A DNA stretch of 64,000 nucleotides from Paraglaciecola sp030730205 (GTDB lineage Bacteria; Pseudomonadota; Gammaproteobacteria; Enterobacterales; Alteromonadaceae). The notes under the pieces were generated by a model. The model saw only the letters and a program-made list of their open reading frames with translations. It had not been told where the DNA came from and searched no databases. The number at the start of each line of letters is the position of its first letter. Within the stretch, counting starts at the first letter, position 1. The translations under genes were made by a program, and so were the position numbers. The stretch spans positions 62,001-126,000 of the forward strand of contig NZ_JBGQOM010000008.1 of assembly GCF_052119645.1 (NCBI RefSeq), read 5' to 3'. Of the stretch, positions 28,494-37,656 are shown one piece after another.

Positions 28494-29402
28494 TTAAATA
28501 AAATCTTCATCTTCTTGGTCTTGTTGTACTTGCTCAACCAGCCATTGCCTAAATGCGACAATCTTACCCAAGTCTGCTTGAGATTGCTGACACACAAAAT
28601 AATAGGCATTGTTAGTGATTAACTTTTCTTCAAACGGACATACTAAGCGCCCTGACTGAATTTCAGGCCTTGCCAGTACACTGTGACCCAAGGCAATACC
28701 CTGCCCTAAAGCCGCGGCTTGCAAGACCAACATAGAATGGCTAAATATCGGCCCTTGATTGACATTGACTCCCAGCACATTGGTTTTTTTTAACCACCCT
28801 TTCCATGCATCTCGCGATGAATCATGCAGCAAGACATGGTGACGCAAATCATCTAAATGCGCTAAAGGTTTACTACCTTGAAATAACAGCGGCGAACACA
28901 TTGGAGTCAAATATTCTGTGTGCAGTTTATCAGCAACCAGTCCGGACCAATTACCTTTACCGTAATAAATAGCCACATCCACATCATCACTTAAAAAACC
29001 TTCATCAAAATCTACCGCTTTTATGCGCACGTCAATATCGGGATTTAACTGACTAAAATGGCTGATCCTTGGTACTAACCACTGAATGGCAAAGCTGGGT
29101 GGTAAAGCGACCGTGATCGCTCCTTTCGCCCCTCTGGCTACCAGCCGCTCAGTGGCATCCTGAATATTGCGAAAAATTTCTTTCAAATCTAAATAGTAAC
29201 TTTGCCCTTCTTCAGTTAACAACAACGCACGATTTCGCCGCAGAAATAACTTCATCGATAAAAATTCTTCTAACGCTTTGACTTGATGACTCACTGCCGC
29301 TTGCGTGACAAAAAGCTCATCAGCGGCACGAGTAAAACTCAAGTGTCGAGCCGCCGCTTCAAAGGTTTTAAGTGAATTTAATGGTGGGAGTCGACGATTC
29401 AT
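28494..29402 (-). CDS. gcvA: Glycine-cleavage regulator GcvA (LysR family)
   Basis: A 302-residue LysR regulator. The N-terminal helix-turn-helix RLPPLNSLKTFEAAARHLSFTRAADELFVTQAAVSHQVKALEE is essentially the GcvA version; the rest is a periplasmic-binding-like effector domain (VALPPSFAIQWLVPRISHF). GcvA controls the glycine cleavage operon, which is not in the window. It heads the gcvA-DUF423-rlmM unit. Confidence 0.88.
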   Translation of the reverse strand: MNRRLPPLNSLKTFEAAARHLSFTRAADELFVTQAAVSHQVKALEEFLSMKLFLRRNRALLLTEEGQSYYLDLKEIFRNIQDATERLVARGAKGAITVALPPSFAIQWLVPRISHFSQLNPDIDVRIKAVDFDEGFLSDDVDVAIYYGKGNWSGLVADKLHTEYLTPMCSPLLFQGSKPLAHLDDLRHHVLLHDSSRDAWKGWLKKTNVLGVNVNQGPIFSHSMLVLQAAALGQGIALGHSVLARPEIQSGRLVCPFEEKLITNNAYYFVCQQSQADLGKIVAFRQWLVEQVQQDQEDEDFI

Positions 29403-29633
29403 GATGTGTTAACACTCCAATCTCTTTGCACATAGCTTACATCATTAGTTTTTCTAATGCACACCCATACTAAATGTCATTATAAAAAACGCTAAAAACT
29501 GTTTATTATTTATGCAAATAAAATTATTTATTGATATAAAACAATAAGTAACAAACACAAAAAATGTAACACCAACAACACTAAAAATTAACAAGCGTTA
29601 AATTTAGGCATTAAAATTAATAAGGATTAATTC

Positions 29634-29951
29634 ATGAAAATTCGTTTTTTAACCATAAAAATAAGTACAATAGCTATTTTATCTGCATATTTATTCAGCA
29701 ACGCCGCTTTTGCTTCTATCAGCAAAGACACGCAAAAAGCGGCGGAAGCAGAAAGCCAGCAAAGCCAACTTCTCAGTGAAATAGGTCAGAGTTTGGCTGA
29801 TTTACTCGCAGATATTGGTGTAAGCGATGTCACACCCCAAGCACATAAATTGTTAAAGCATAGCATCGCTGAAGACCGCGCTAGCGCATCATTAAAGCAA
29901 AGCACTGACCAATTACCTGATTACAAATTTAAAGTGGTAATTACAGAGTAA
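29634..29951 (+). CDS. Small exported protein of unknown function
   Basis: A 105-residue protein with a clear N-terminal signal peptide (about residues 1-28, basic start then IAILSAYLFSNAAFAS, likely cut after AFA). The mature part is polar and helical, with Gln/Ser-rich stretches and no recognised domain. A TAAGGA ribosome site precedes the ATG. Unusually AT-rich upstream DNA may carry its promoter. Monocistronic. Confidence 0.65.
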   Translation: MKIRFLTIKISTIAILSAYLFSNAAFASISKDTQKAAEAESQQSQLLSEIGQSLADLLADIGVSDVTPQAHKLLKHSIAEDRASASLKQSTDQLPDYKFKVVITE

Positions 29952-30005
29952 GCCCTCGTGCAATAGACTTTATATGCCCGCGTAAACATCACACGAATTT
30001 GTCCT

Positions 30006-30027
30006 GCGCACCTTTACTTGGGTGCGC
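30006..30027. terminator. Hairpin between convergent genes
   Basis: GCGCACC (30006-30012) and GGTGCGC (30021-30027) form a 7-bp GC-rich stem between the small exported protein gene and kdsA, both ending here. T-runs are weak, so it is a tentative bidirectional terminator. Confidence 0.4.
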
Positions 30028-30055
30028 GAACAATGTGTTCAAGCGTAAACCAAGC

Positions 30056-30907
30056 TTACTGAGCGCTTGTATCTAAAGGGGCGAAGCCTTTTACTAATTC
30101 ATCTAAGGCTAACATTTGCTCTAAATACGGCTGCAACTTATCTAATTTCAGAGCACATGGACCATCACATAAGGCTTGATTCGGTTCAGGATGGGCCTCA
30201 ATAAACAAACCGGCTAATCCAAGAGCCATACCACTACGTGCTAACTGAGCAGCTTGCGCTCGACGCCCGTCAGCAGAGTTTTCTCTGCCACCAGGTTTTT
30301 GTAAAGCGTGCGTCGCATCAAAAATCACGGGGGCATAGCTTTTCATTTCATCCATGCCGAGCATATCAACCACTAAATTATTGTAACCAAAACACGAACC
30401 ACGCTCGCACAAGATAATTTTATCGTTGCCTGCTTCTGCAAACTTCTTAATGATATGACGCATTTCATGGGCGGCCAAAAACTGGGGCTTTTTCACATTT
30501 ATTACGGCTTGCGTTTCGGCCATCGCCACCACTAAATCTGTTTGGCGCGCTAAAAACGCCGGCAATTGTATCACATCAACCACTTCAGCTACTGGCGCAG
30601 CTTGATATGGCTCATGCACATCGGTGATCAACGGCACATTAAAGGTCTGCTTAATTTCAGCAAAAATTTTCAAACCCTCTTCCATACCAGGACCTCGGTA
30701 TGAATGCACGGATGAGCGATTTGCTTTATCAAATGAGGCTTTAAAAACAAAAGGAATACCGAGTGTAGTCGTCACTTCCTTATAGTACTCGGCAATACGC
30801 ATCGCCATATCTCTTGATTCCAATACATTCATGCCACCGAACAAAACGAAGGGCTTGTTGTTTGCGACTTGAATATCACCAATCGTGATTGTATGTAAAT
30901 TTTGCAT
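30056..30907 (-). CDS. kdsA: 3-deoxy-8-phosphooctulonate synthase
   Basis: A 283-residue KDO-8-phosphate synthase, condensing arabinose-5-phosphate with phosphoenolpyruvate for lipopolysaccharide inner core. Motifs: FVLFGGMNVLESRD, FKASFDKANRSS, GPGMEEGLKIF, TDVHEP, QLPAFLARQTDLV and FDATHALQKPGG. Asn in GGMNVLES, where the metal-dependent class has Cys, puts it in the metal-independent class. It is not next to pyrG-eno here. Confidence 0.95.
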   Translation of the reverse strand: MQNLHTITIGDIQVANNKPFVLFGGMNVLESRDMAMRIAEYYKEVTTTLGIPFVFKASFDKANRSSVHSYRGPGMEEGLKIFAEIKQTFNVPLITDVHEPYQAAPVAEVVDVIQLPAFLARQTDLVVAMAETQAVINVKKPQFLAAHEMRHIIKKFAEAGNDKIILCERGSCFGYNNLVVDMLGMDEMKSYAPVIFDATHALQKPGGRENSADGRRAQAAQLARSGMALGLAGLFIEAHPEPNQALCDGPCALKLDKLQPYLEQMLALDELVKGFAPLDTSAQ

Positions 30908-31243
30908 TAATCAACTTATATCCAAATAAATAGTCACATAGCATATCAAGCTGTCGCAACCTTGGGTATCACCTTTGTGTCGCTTGTACCGCAACTGAGA
31001 CAAAGTTTTACATGATTAATTGAAATAAACTGCCACTAAAGCACGCTTAAAAGTGGCGTAGTGGGTAAATAACCCGTAAAATGCGCGGTTCATTTTCGGC
31101 CTATCGCAGGGCGCGCGCAACGCGCCCTTACGGTAAGTAACAGATTGACTCGGTGGTTTGTAGGGTTAAGTGCGCGGGTTAAACCGTGAAAAACTGGCAC
31201 CATAACCATCACACTTTATTGAGTAAAGGTACCCAAATTTAGT
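30908..31243. other. kdsA-miaB intergenic region with a GC-rich hairpin
   Basis: 336 bp without a gene. It holds the divergent promoters of kdsA and miaB and one striking stem, AGGGCGCG (31108-31115) with CGCGCCCT (31121-31128), loop CGCAA, lying about 115 bp before miaB. No T-run follows, so it is more likely a leader structure or a small repeat than a terminator. Confidence 0.5.
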
Positions 31244-32674
31244 ATGACTAAGAAGCTTTTTATAAAAACCTGGGGCTGCCAGATGAACGAATACGATTCG
31301 GACAAAATGGCTGGCCTATTGGATTCGACCCATGGTTATCAATTGGCAGAAACAGCTGAAGATGCCGACGTCATTTTACTCAATACCTGCTCAATTCGCG
31401 AAAAAGCTCAAGAAAAAGTATTCCACCAATTAGGCCGCTGGAAAAACCTAAAAAAGGGTAAACCCGAACTCATTATCGGTGTGGGTGGTTGCGTTGCCTC
31501 GCAAGAAGGCGATGTCATTCGCCAACGTGCACCTTTTGTCGATATCGTCTTTGGCCCACAAACCTTGCACCGTTTGCCTGAAATGATTAACCAGATCAAA
31601 GGCGGCAGTAGCTCGGTGGTAGATATCAGCTTTCCTGAAATTGAAAAGTTTGATCGTCTTCCAGAGCCTCGTGCTGATGGGCCAACCGCCTTTGTGTCAA
31701 TCATGGAAGGCTGCTCTAAATACTGTACATTTTGCGTAGTACCCTATACCCGCGGTGAAGAAGTGAGTCGTCCAGTTGACGATGTATTGCTTGAAATAGC
31801 GCAACTTGCTTCCCAAGGAGTAAGAGAAGTTAACCTCTTAGGCCAAAACGTAAATGCGTTCAGAGGCCCTAATTTCGATGGCAGCGTATGTACCTTTGCT
31901 GAGTTATTAGAACTTGTCGCCTCGATAAACGGCATTGATCGAATCCGTTACACCACCTCGCATCCAGTAGAGTTTACTGACGATATTATCGAAGCCTATG
32001 CGCAAATACCTGAGTTAGTTGACCATTTGCATTTACCGGTGCAATCAGGCTCAGATCGCATTTTGACCATGATGAAACGTGGCCATACCGCGATTGAATA
32101 CAAATCTAAAATACGCAGACTGAGAAAAATTCGACCAAATTTGAGTATGTCGTCTGACTTTATTATCGGTTTTCCAGGTGAAAGCGATGCAGACTTTGAA
32201 GCAACCATGGATCTCATCCAAGCAATGGATTTTGATTTGAGCTTCAGTTTCATCTACAGCGCCCGCCCAGGTACGCCTGCCGCAGATTTACCGGACGATG
32301 TTAGCGAAGAAACCAAAAAACTACGTTTACAACTTTTACAGCAACGTATAAACCAACAAGCCTTACGTATAGCAAGAGGCATGTTAGATACTGAGCAACG
32401 CATTTTAGTGGAAGGTCCATCAAAGAAAAATCCAATGGAGCTAACCGGCCGTACTGAAAATAACCGCGTGGTTAACTTTGAAGGTCAGCCGAGCATGATT
32501 GGTAAATTTGTAGATGTTAAAATCACCAGTGTATTTGCCAATTCACTGCGCGGTGAAGTACTGCGCACCGAATCTGAGATGGGCCTGCGCGACAGCATTG
32601 CACCTCAGGTTATCTTAGCTAAAAAAAGCCCCGCGTCTAACGAATTAGGTGTGAGCCAATTTGTTCCAAATTGA
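31244..32674 (+). CDS. miaB: tRNA-2-methylthio-N6-isopentenyladenosine synthase
   Basis: A 476-residue radical-SAM methylthiotransferase that adds the 2-methylthio group to i6A37 of tRNA. The N-terminal UPF0004 domain has WGCQMNEYDSD, NTCSIREKAQEKVF and GVGGCVA with three cluster cysteines. The radical-SAM motif CSKYCTFC lies near residue 157, followed by PYTRGEE. LPVQSGSDRILTMMKRGHT and a C-terminal TRAM domain complete it. It leads into the phoH-ybeY-corC-lnt cluster, the usual order. Confidence 0.97.
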   Translation: MTKKLFIKTWGCQMNEYDSDKMAGLLDSTHGYQLAETAEDADVILLNTCSIREKAQEKVFHQLGRWKNLKKGKPELIIGVGGCVASQEGDVIRQRAPFVDIVFGPQTLHRLPEMINQIKGGSSSVVDISFPEIEKFDRLPEPRADGPTAFVSIMEGCSKYCTFCVVPYTRGEEVSRPVDDVLLEIAQLASQGVREVNLLGQNVNAFRGPNFDGSVCTFAELLELVASINGIDRIRYTTSHPVEFTDDIIEAYAQIPELVDHLHLPVQSGSDRILTMMKRGHTAIEYKSKIRRLRKIRPNLSMSSDFIIGFPGESDADFEATMDLIQAMDFDLSFSFIYSARPGTPAADLPDDVSEETKKLRLQLLQQRINQQALRIARGMLDTEQRILVEGPSKKNPMELTGRTENNRVVNFEGQPSMIGKFVDVKITSVFANSLRGEVLRTESEMGLRDSIAPQVILAKKSPASNELGVSQFVPN

Positions 32675-32681
32675 TGATAAA

Positions 32682-32717
32682 AGGGAAAGCAAAACACCTC
32701 GTTTTCTGCTTTCCCTT
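32682..32717 (+). terminator. Hairpin after miaB
   Basis: AAGGGAAAGCAAAAC and GTTTTCTGCTTTCCCTT pair almost completely (one bulge) just after the miaB stop. T content after the stem is low, but the position supports termination or read-through control before phoH. Confidence 0.6.
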
Positions 32718-32764
32718 TGTTCCGCCTTCATCCTATTTGCAAACCGTCTACTGAGAGCCTTACA

Positions 32765-33811
32765 TTGACAAAATTAGTAAGTGAGCAAGTGTATTTAGAA
32801 CCCTCTGACCATAAACGTCTTGCCAGTTTATGTGGTCCATTTGATGACAACATTAAACAACTTGAACGCCGTTTAGGGGTAGAAATAAGCTATCGAAACA
32901 ACGAGTTTAAAGTACTTGGACCAGCCATTCAGGTGCAAAGTACAATAAACTTATTGAAGAATCTGTATATCGAAACACAAACCGTAAAAGGCGAAGTACC
33001 AGATCTCGAATCGGGTAAGGTACATTTAGCCATTCAACAAGCCAGTGCCTTTGAGCAAGAAGACCCAGCACAAAGCATAAAATACGGTAAAGATATATCC
33101 ATCAAAACCAAACGCGGTGTCATTAAACCTCGTAACCCCAATCAAAACCAATATGTGGCCAATATCGTTAATCATGACGTCACCTTTGGTGTAGGACCTG
33201 CTGGAACAGGCAAAACATATTTAGCAGTCGCCTGTGCTGTTGATGCGCTTGAACGCCAAGAAGTAAGACGTATTTTACTGACCCGCCCTGCGGTAGAAGC
33301 CGGTGAAAAACTCGGTTTTTTACCCGGTGATTTGTCACAAAAAGTCGACCCTTATTTGCGTCCTTTATACGATGCCCTATTTGAAATGTTAGGATTTGAA
33401 CGAGTTGAAAAACTACTCGAACGTAACGTTATCGAAGTTGCCCCTCTAGCCTATATGCGCGGCCGGACCTTAAATGATGCCTTTATCATTTTAGATGAAA
33501 GTCAGAATACCACGGTTGAGCAAATGAAAATGTTCTTAACCCGTATCGGCTTTAATTCTCAAGCGGTTATCACCGGTGATATCACTCAGGTGGACTTACC
33601 CCGTGGTGTGCGCTCTGGTTTACGCCATGCTATCGAAGTACTCAAAGACGTACCCGAGATATCATTCAACTTCTTTAGTGCAGCAGACGTTGTGCGCCAT
33701 CCCGTAGTCGCCAGCATTGTAATGGCCTATGAAGAGCACGAGCGTCAAAAAGAAATTGAAAAAGCCCAAAAACAATCCCTAGCGGCGCAAACTATGGATG
33801 ACACAAAGTAA
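32765..33811 (+). CDS. ybeZ: PhoH-like ATPase (YbeZ)
   Basis: A 348-residue PhoH-family P-loop ATPase linked to RNA metabolism and ribosome maturation with YbeY. An N-terminal KH-like region (LCGPFDDNIKQLERRLGVEI) precedes the Walker A GPAGTGKTYLAVACAVD, RPAVEAGEKLGFLPGDL, the Walker B FIILDESQNTT and ITGDITQVDLP. The start is taken as TTG 32765, matching the usual YbeZ N-terminus. The open frame runs back to a TTG at 32717, but that would start inside the hairpin. It overlaps ybeY by one base. Confidence 0.92.
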   Translation: MTKLVSEQVYLEPSDHKRLASLCGPFDDNIKQLERRLGVEISYRNNEFKVLGPAIQVQSTINLLKNLYIETQTVKGEVPDLESGKVHLAIQQASAFEQEDPAQSIKYGKDISIKTKRGVIKPRNPNQNQYVANIVNHDVTFGVGPAGTGKTYLAVACAVDALERQEVRRILLTRPAVEAGEKLGFLPGDLSQKVDPYLRPLYDALFEMLGFERVEKLLERNVIEVAPLAYMRGRTLNDAFIILDESQNTTVEQMKMFLTRIGFNSQAVITGDITQVDLPRGVRSGLRHAIEVLKDVPEISFNFFSAADVVRHPVVASIVMAYEEHERQKEIEKAQKQSLAAQTMDDTK

Positions 33812-34317
33812 TGACAGCACTTCTAGATTTGCAAATCGCTACTGAGTACAACAACATCCCAGATGAATCCACCCTAGCCAGTTGGTTAAATGCGGTTTTA
33901 GCTGAACTTAATATTCAAGACAAAGAAGTCACAATACGGGTTGTGGATGAAGCAGAAAGTCAGCAACTCAATTACCAGTATCGCAGTAAAAATTCACCAA
34001 CAAATGTGCTTTCTTTTCCCTTTGAGATGCCAGATTTGCTTGCTTTTGACGAAGATGGCGAAAGCTCAGCAATTGATTTAGCAGAAACTGAGTTTAATTT
34101 ATTAGGTGATTTAGTGATTTGTGCGCCCATTGTGGCCGATGAAGCTAAGCAACAAAATAAAATTTTAACGCACCATTGGGCGCATATGGTCGTGCATGGA
34201 ACCTTGCATTTATTAGGCTACGACCATATAAACGATGACGAAGCTGAGCACATGGAAAGCTTAGAGCGTAAAATTTTACAGCAATTATCCATTGACGATC
34301 CTTATCAAAATCATTAA
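33811..34317 (+). CDS. ybeY: Endoribonuclease/rRNA maturation factor YbeY
   Basis: A 168-residue YbeY, required for 16S rRNA 3' maturation and ribosome quality control. The zinc site HGTLHLLGYDH near the C-terminus and SPTNVLSFPFE in the middle are diagnostic. An acidic insertion (LAFDEDGESSAIDLAETE) is slightly longer than usual. The ATG overlaps the ybeZ stop, so translation is coupled. Confidence 0.95.
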   Translation: MTALLDLQIATEYNNIPDESTLASWLNAVLAELNIQDKEVTIRVVDEAESQQLNYQYRSKNSPTNVLSFPFEMPDLLAFDEDGESSAIDLAETEFNLLGDLVICAPIVADEAKQQNKILTHHWAHMVVHGTLHLLGYDHINDDEAEHMESLERKILQQLSIDDPYQNH

Positions 34318-34393
34318 AGATAGCGATAGTTAAAACACAAGGGCAATTTGAACAAACGATTGCCCAAAGTAAAACTAACCAAATTACGAGAAA

Positions 34394-35254
34394 ATGAGCG
34401 AAGATAATCCCCCATCTAGTAACGGTTCTGGCAATAAAGGCTGGCTGGACAAAATTGTACAGTCATTCACGACAGAACCGAAAAGTAAGCAAGACCTTGT
34501 CAGTGTTATTCAAGAATCTGAACAAAGTGGTGTCATCAACCCAGAAACCCGCGAGATGATGGAAGGTGTGATGGAAGTGAGTGATTTGCGAGTACGCGAT
34601 ATCATGATCCCCAGAGCACAAATGATGACCATTGACATAGATGAAACCGTGGAAGAGTTTATTCCCGCCATTCTCGAATCTGCTCACTCCCGTTTTCCTG
34701 TCATCAGTGAAGACAAAGATCATATAGAGGGCATTCTCCTCGCTAAAGATCTCTTAGCATTTGCCTTTGATCCAAGCAAAAAACTCGTACTCAAAAATAT
34801 TTTACGCCCTGCGGTTATTGTGCCCGAAAGCAAACGAGTTGACGTACTGCTCAAAGAGTTTCGACAAAAACGCTACCATATGGCGATTGTGGTTGATGAA
34901 TATGGCGGTGTATCAGGATTAGTTACGATTGAAGATATTCTTGAGCTTATCGTCGGTGAAATCGAAGATGAACATGATGATGACGAAAAAGAATCAGATG
35001 GCATCAAACCTTTAAACAAACACACCTATTCAGTCAAGGCGCTAACCCCATTAGAAGATTTTAATAAATTTTTTAATAGCAAATTTGATGAAGAAGACGC
35101 TGATACCATTGGTGGCATTGTGCTGCGCGCCTTCGGTCATATGCCCTCTAGAGACGAGGAAGTTGTTATCAACAACATTCTGTTTAAAGTCACCAACTCG
35201 GACAAAAGACGCTTAGTACAACTTAAAGTGACTATGCCTGATACGGAAGAATAA
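34394..35254 (+). CDS. ybeX: CorC/HlyC-type CBS-domain protein (YbeX)
   Basis: A 286-residue cytosolic protein with two CBS repeats (about 70-190, with VRDIMIPRAQMMTID, SRFPVISEDKDHIEGILLAKDLL, MAIVVDEYGGVSGLVTIEDILE) and a C-terminal CorC_HlyC transporter-associated domain (DTIGGIVLRAFGHMP). Homologues are linked to magnesium/cobalt efflux and to ribosome metabolism. It lies between ybeY and lnt as in most gammaproteobacteria. Confidence 0.94.
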   Translation: MSEDNPPSSNGSGNKGWLDKIVQSFTTEPKSKQDLVSVIQESEQSGVINPETREMMEGVMEVSDLRVRDIMIPRAQMMTIDIDETVEEFIPAILESAHSRFPVISEDKDHIEGILLAKDLLAFAFDPSKKLVLKNILRPAVIVPESKRVDVLLKEFRQKRYHMAIVVDEYGGVSGLVTIEDILELIVGEIEDEHDDDEKESDGIKPLNKHTYSVKALTPLEDFNKFFNSKFDEEDADTIGGIVLRAFGHMPSRDEEVVINNILFKVTNSDKRRLVQLKVTMPDTEE

Positions 35255-35257
35255 ATT

Positions 35258-36805
35258 CTGCATTTAACACGTTTCTTTTATCAATCGGCCGCGGCTCTTA
35301 TGCTTGGCGGCACGTTGACTTTGGGCTATGCCCCATTTTCTCAGTGGTACCTGGTGCTATTCAGCCTCGCTGGCTTTATTTATCTGCTAGCAAGCAGTGA
35401 TAAAAAAAACGCCTTCAAACTTGGATTTACTTTTGGCTTAGCTTGGTTTGGTGTAGGCATTAGCTGGGTACACGTCAGTATCGCCGATTTTGGCGGCTTA
35501 CCGCTCATTGGATCGGTCGCCATTATGGTGGTGTTGTGCAGCTACTTAGCGCTATTCCCCGCTACGGCATTTTGGCTACTGCGCCGCTATTTTGCAGTAC
35601 GTCTTTGGCCCCTCGCCCTGCCCTTTATTTGGTTAACGACAGAATGGTTACGATCATGGCTCTTAACTGGCTTTCCTTGGTTGTCTTTAGGGTACAGCCA
35701 AATACCCGGTCCATTAAGCGGTTGGTTTGCCTTAATTGGTGAAATTGGCGTCAGTGCCTTTGTGGTACTTATTGCCAGTGTGATGGCATGTTGGCTCCCC
35801 TTAAAAAGTAAGGCCTACGTCAGTTGTTTTACCGTTGCCGTAGTATTAATCAGTGGTTTTGTCTTAGACCAACACGATTGGGTCAAACCAACCGGTAAAT
35901 CAGTTAAGATAGCAATGGTCCAAGGTAATATACCGCAAGCCCTGCGCTGGACGCCTGAACAAGACTTGCCCACCATGAATAAATACAAAATGATGACCGA
36001 AGCACACTGGGATGCAGACATCATCATATGGCCTGAAGCTGCGGTGCCCAAGCTTGAACCCGTCGCAGGCGACTACCTTCAAGAAATGGACTCCCTCGCC
36101 ATTCAGCATCAAACTGGCTTAATTACTGGCATCGTTAATTACAATTTTGAAACACGAGAAGCCTATAACAACCTCATTGCCCTAGGTTTAAAAAATACAC
36201 CCGACAACACCGATTTAAGCCAAGTACCTCGACAATATTATTATGGCCATGATAATCGTTATGCTAAACATCATCTGCTGCCCATAGGCGAATTTATCCC
36301 GTTTGAAGATTGGATCCGCGGCTTAGCACCCATTTTTGATTTGCCCATGTCATCGTTTTCCCGTGGCGATTACCAACAACATAATATCCAAGCAAAAGGC
36401 TATTATTTGGCGCCCGCTTTATGTTTTGAAATTGCCTTTCCTAAGCAAATTGCCAGTAACTTATACACCAACACTGATTTTATTATTACGGTAAGTAACG
36501 ACGCATGGTTTGGCCATTCTCACGGACCAGCGCAACATTTACAAATAGCCCAGGCACGAGCAAAAGAATTCGGTTTACCTGTTCTAAGAGCCACAAATAA
36601 CGGCATAACCGGCTTTATTGATCACAAGGGTCACATTCAAAGTCGATTACCCCAATTTGAAGCCGCCGTCTTGGTGGATAACATTGCGCTACTATCAGGT
36701 AAAACGCCTTACCGTATTTTAGGTAACGTCCCTATTTGGCTTGTTGCGTTAATCAGCCTGTTATTTGCGCTATATTTCACTCAGCGTCAACCTGCAACAG
36801 ACTAG
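35258..36805 (+). CDS. lnt: Apolipoprotein N-acyltransferase
   Basis: A roughly 515-residue inner-membrane enzyme that adds the third acyl chain to lipoproteins. Six N-terminal helices are followed by a nitrilase-like domain with the Glu in WPEAAVP, the Lys in the HHLLPIGEFIP region and the Cys in ALCFEIAFP. The first ATG (35300) falls inside the first helix. An in-frame CTG at 35258, 9 bases after GGAAG, would restore a typical LHLTRFFYQSAAAL start, so the true start is probably non-ATG and just after ybeX. Confidence 0.9.
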   Translation: MHLTRFFYQSAAALMLGGTLTLGYAPFSQWYLVLFSLAGFIYLLASSDKKNAFKLGFTFGLAWFGVGISWVHVSIADFGGLPLIGSVAIMVVLCSYLALFPATAFWLLRRYFAVRLWPLALPFIWLTTEWLRSWLLTGFPWLSLGYSQIPGPLSGWFALIGEIGVSAFVVLIASVMACWLPLKSKAYVSCFTVAVVLISGFVLDQHDWVKPTGKSVKIAMVQGNIPQALRWTPEQDLPTMNKYKMMTEAHWDADIIIWPEAAVPKLEPVAGDYLQEMDSLAIQHQTGLITGIVNYNFETREAYNNLIALGLKNTPDNTDLSQVPRQYYYGHDNRYAKHHLLPIGEFIPFEDWIRGLAPIFDLPMSSFSRGDYQQHNIQAKGYYLAPALCFEIAFPKQIASNLYTNTDFIITVSNDAWFGHSHGPAQHLQIAQARAKEFGLPVLRATNNGITGFIDHKGHIQSRLPQFEAAVLVDNIALLSGKTPYRILGNVPIWLVALISLLFALYFTQRQPATD

Positions 36806-36819
36806 TAGCAACACACCCA

Positions 36820-37326
36820 ATGCCCAGCCAAGCAACGTCCAACCCTGACTTTCGTATTCGTCCAACCACTATTGAAGATAGTGAGTTAATTCTGCAGTTT
36901 ATTCGCGAGTTAGCTGATTATGAAAAACTTTTGCATGAAGTGGTTACTGATGTAGCAACCCTACAAAAAAACCTGTTTGGAGAAATACAACACGCCAAGG
37001 CTGTTATAGGAGAATACAAGGGCCAGCCTGTTGCATTTGCTTTGTATTTTTATAATTTTTCAACCTTCATGGGTAAGCCCGGTATTTATTTAGAAGATCT
37101 TTACGTTAAACCAACAGCACGTGGCCATGGTTTTGGTAAAATGCTACTCGCCTATCTGGCCAAACTAGCAAAAGAAAAAGACTGCGCACGCCTAGAATGG
37201 TGGGTATTAGATTGGAACACACCCGCAATCGACTTTTACCGCTCACTAGGAGCACAGCCAATGGACGAATGGACCGTAAATCGAGTCTCAGGCCCTAATT
37301 TAGACAAACTCGCTCAGCTACTGTAA
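36820..37326 (+). CDS. GNAT N-acetyltransferase (diamine/thialysine acetyltransferase-like)
   Basis: A 168-residue GNAT enzyme close to the SSAT/thialysine acetyltransferase group. FALYFYNFSTFMGKPGIYLEDLYVKPTARGHGFGKMLLA carries the acetyl-CoA loop (RGHGFGK), followed by CARLEWWVLDWNTPAIDFYRSLGA and MDEWTVNR. The likely substrate is a polyamine or a lysine analogue. The ATG at 36820 is chosen; a longer frame would overlap lnt. It is on the plus strand and is the last core gene before the integron array. Confidence 0.88.
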   Translation: MPSQATSNPDFRIRPTTIEDSELILQFIRELADYEKLLHEVVTDVATLQKNLFGEIQHAKAVIGEYKGQPVAFALYFYNFSTFMGKPGIYLEDLYVKPTARGHGFGKMLLAYLAKLAKEKDCARLEWWVLDWNTPAIDFYRSLGAQPMDEWTVNRVSGPNLDKLAQLL

Positions 37327-37344
37327 AAATCAAACGTTCATTAC

Positions 37345-37542
37345 ATTAAATCGTACCTGACTGTAATTGGTCGAGGTAGCTGATTATCACCATGGAGTTT
37401 TTTGATAATTGAGTGGGATAAAGCGTGGCGTCACCAAAGCCCTTATGCCTAAATGATAATACCTATTGGATCACAAACGACGATCTGGGGGGAAGATCAC
37501 CATGGTGATTTTTTGAACTATTCTAGGGTTTCTCTTCCGCCT
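37345..37542. mobile_element. Decayed end of an IS1182-like element
   Basis: This stretch matches 42045-42236, the 5' end of the IS1182-like element (transposase start region plus terminal repeat), at roughly 85% by eye. The transposase start is mutated and the rest of the element is missing. Its end (rc GAGGCGGAAGAGAAACCC) abuts CAAC, the core of the last attC, exactly as in the full copy. It marks the boundary between the integron and the core genome. Confidence 0.85.
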
Positions 37543-37656
37543 CAACTTCCCGCATAAAGGGCAAATATTCGTAGGCTAAAATACCGAGCAGAGCGAGGGG
37601 AGCCTAAGTCAATTTGTTCCCTTCGAGCGAAGCGAGTCTTTATTCGCTTGTTAGGC
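37543..37656 (-). other. attC site, cassette 26 (array end)
   Basis: Ends in GTTAGGC (37650-37656); the opposite core is CAACTTC, altered next to the decayed insertion sequence. Inner arms CCGCATAAAGGGCAAAT and ATTTGTTCCCTT-type pair. The stop codon of the cassette ORF lies in the core. Confidence 0.75.
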
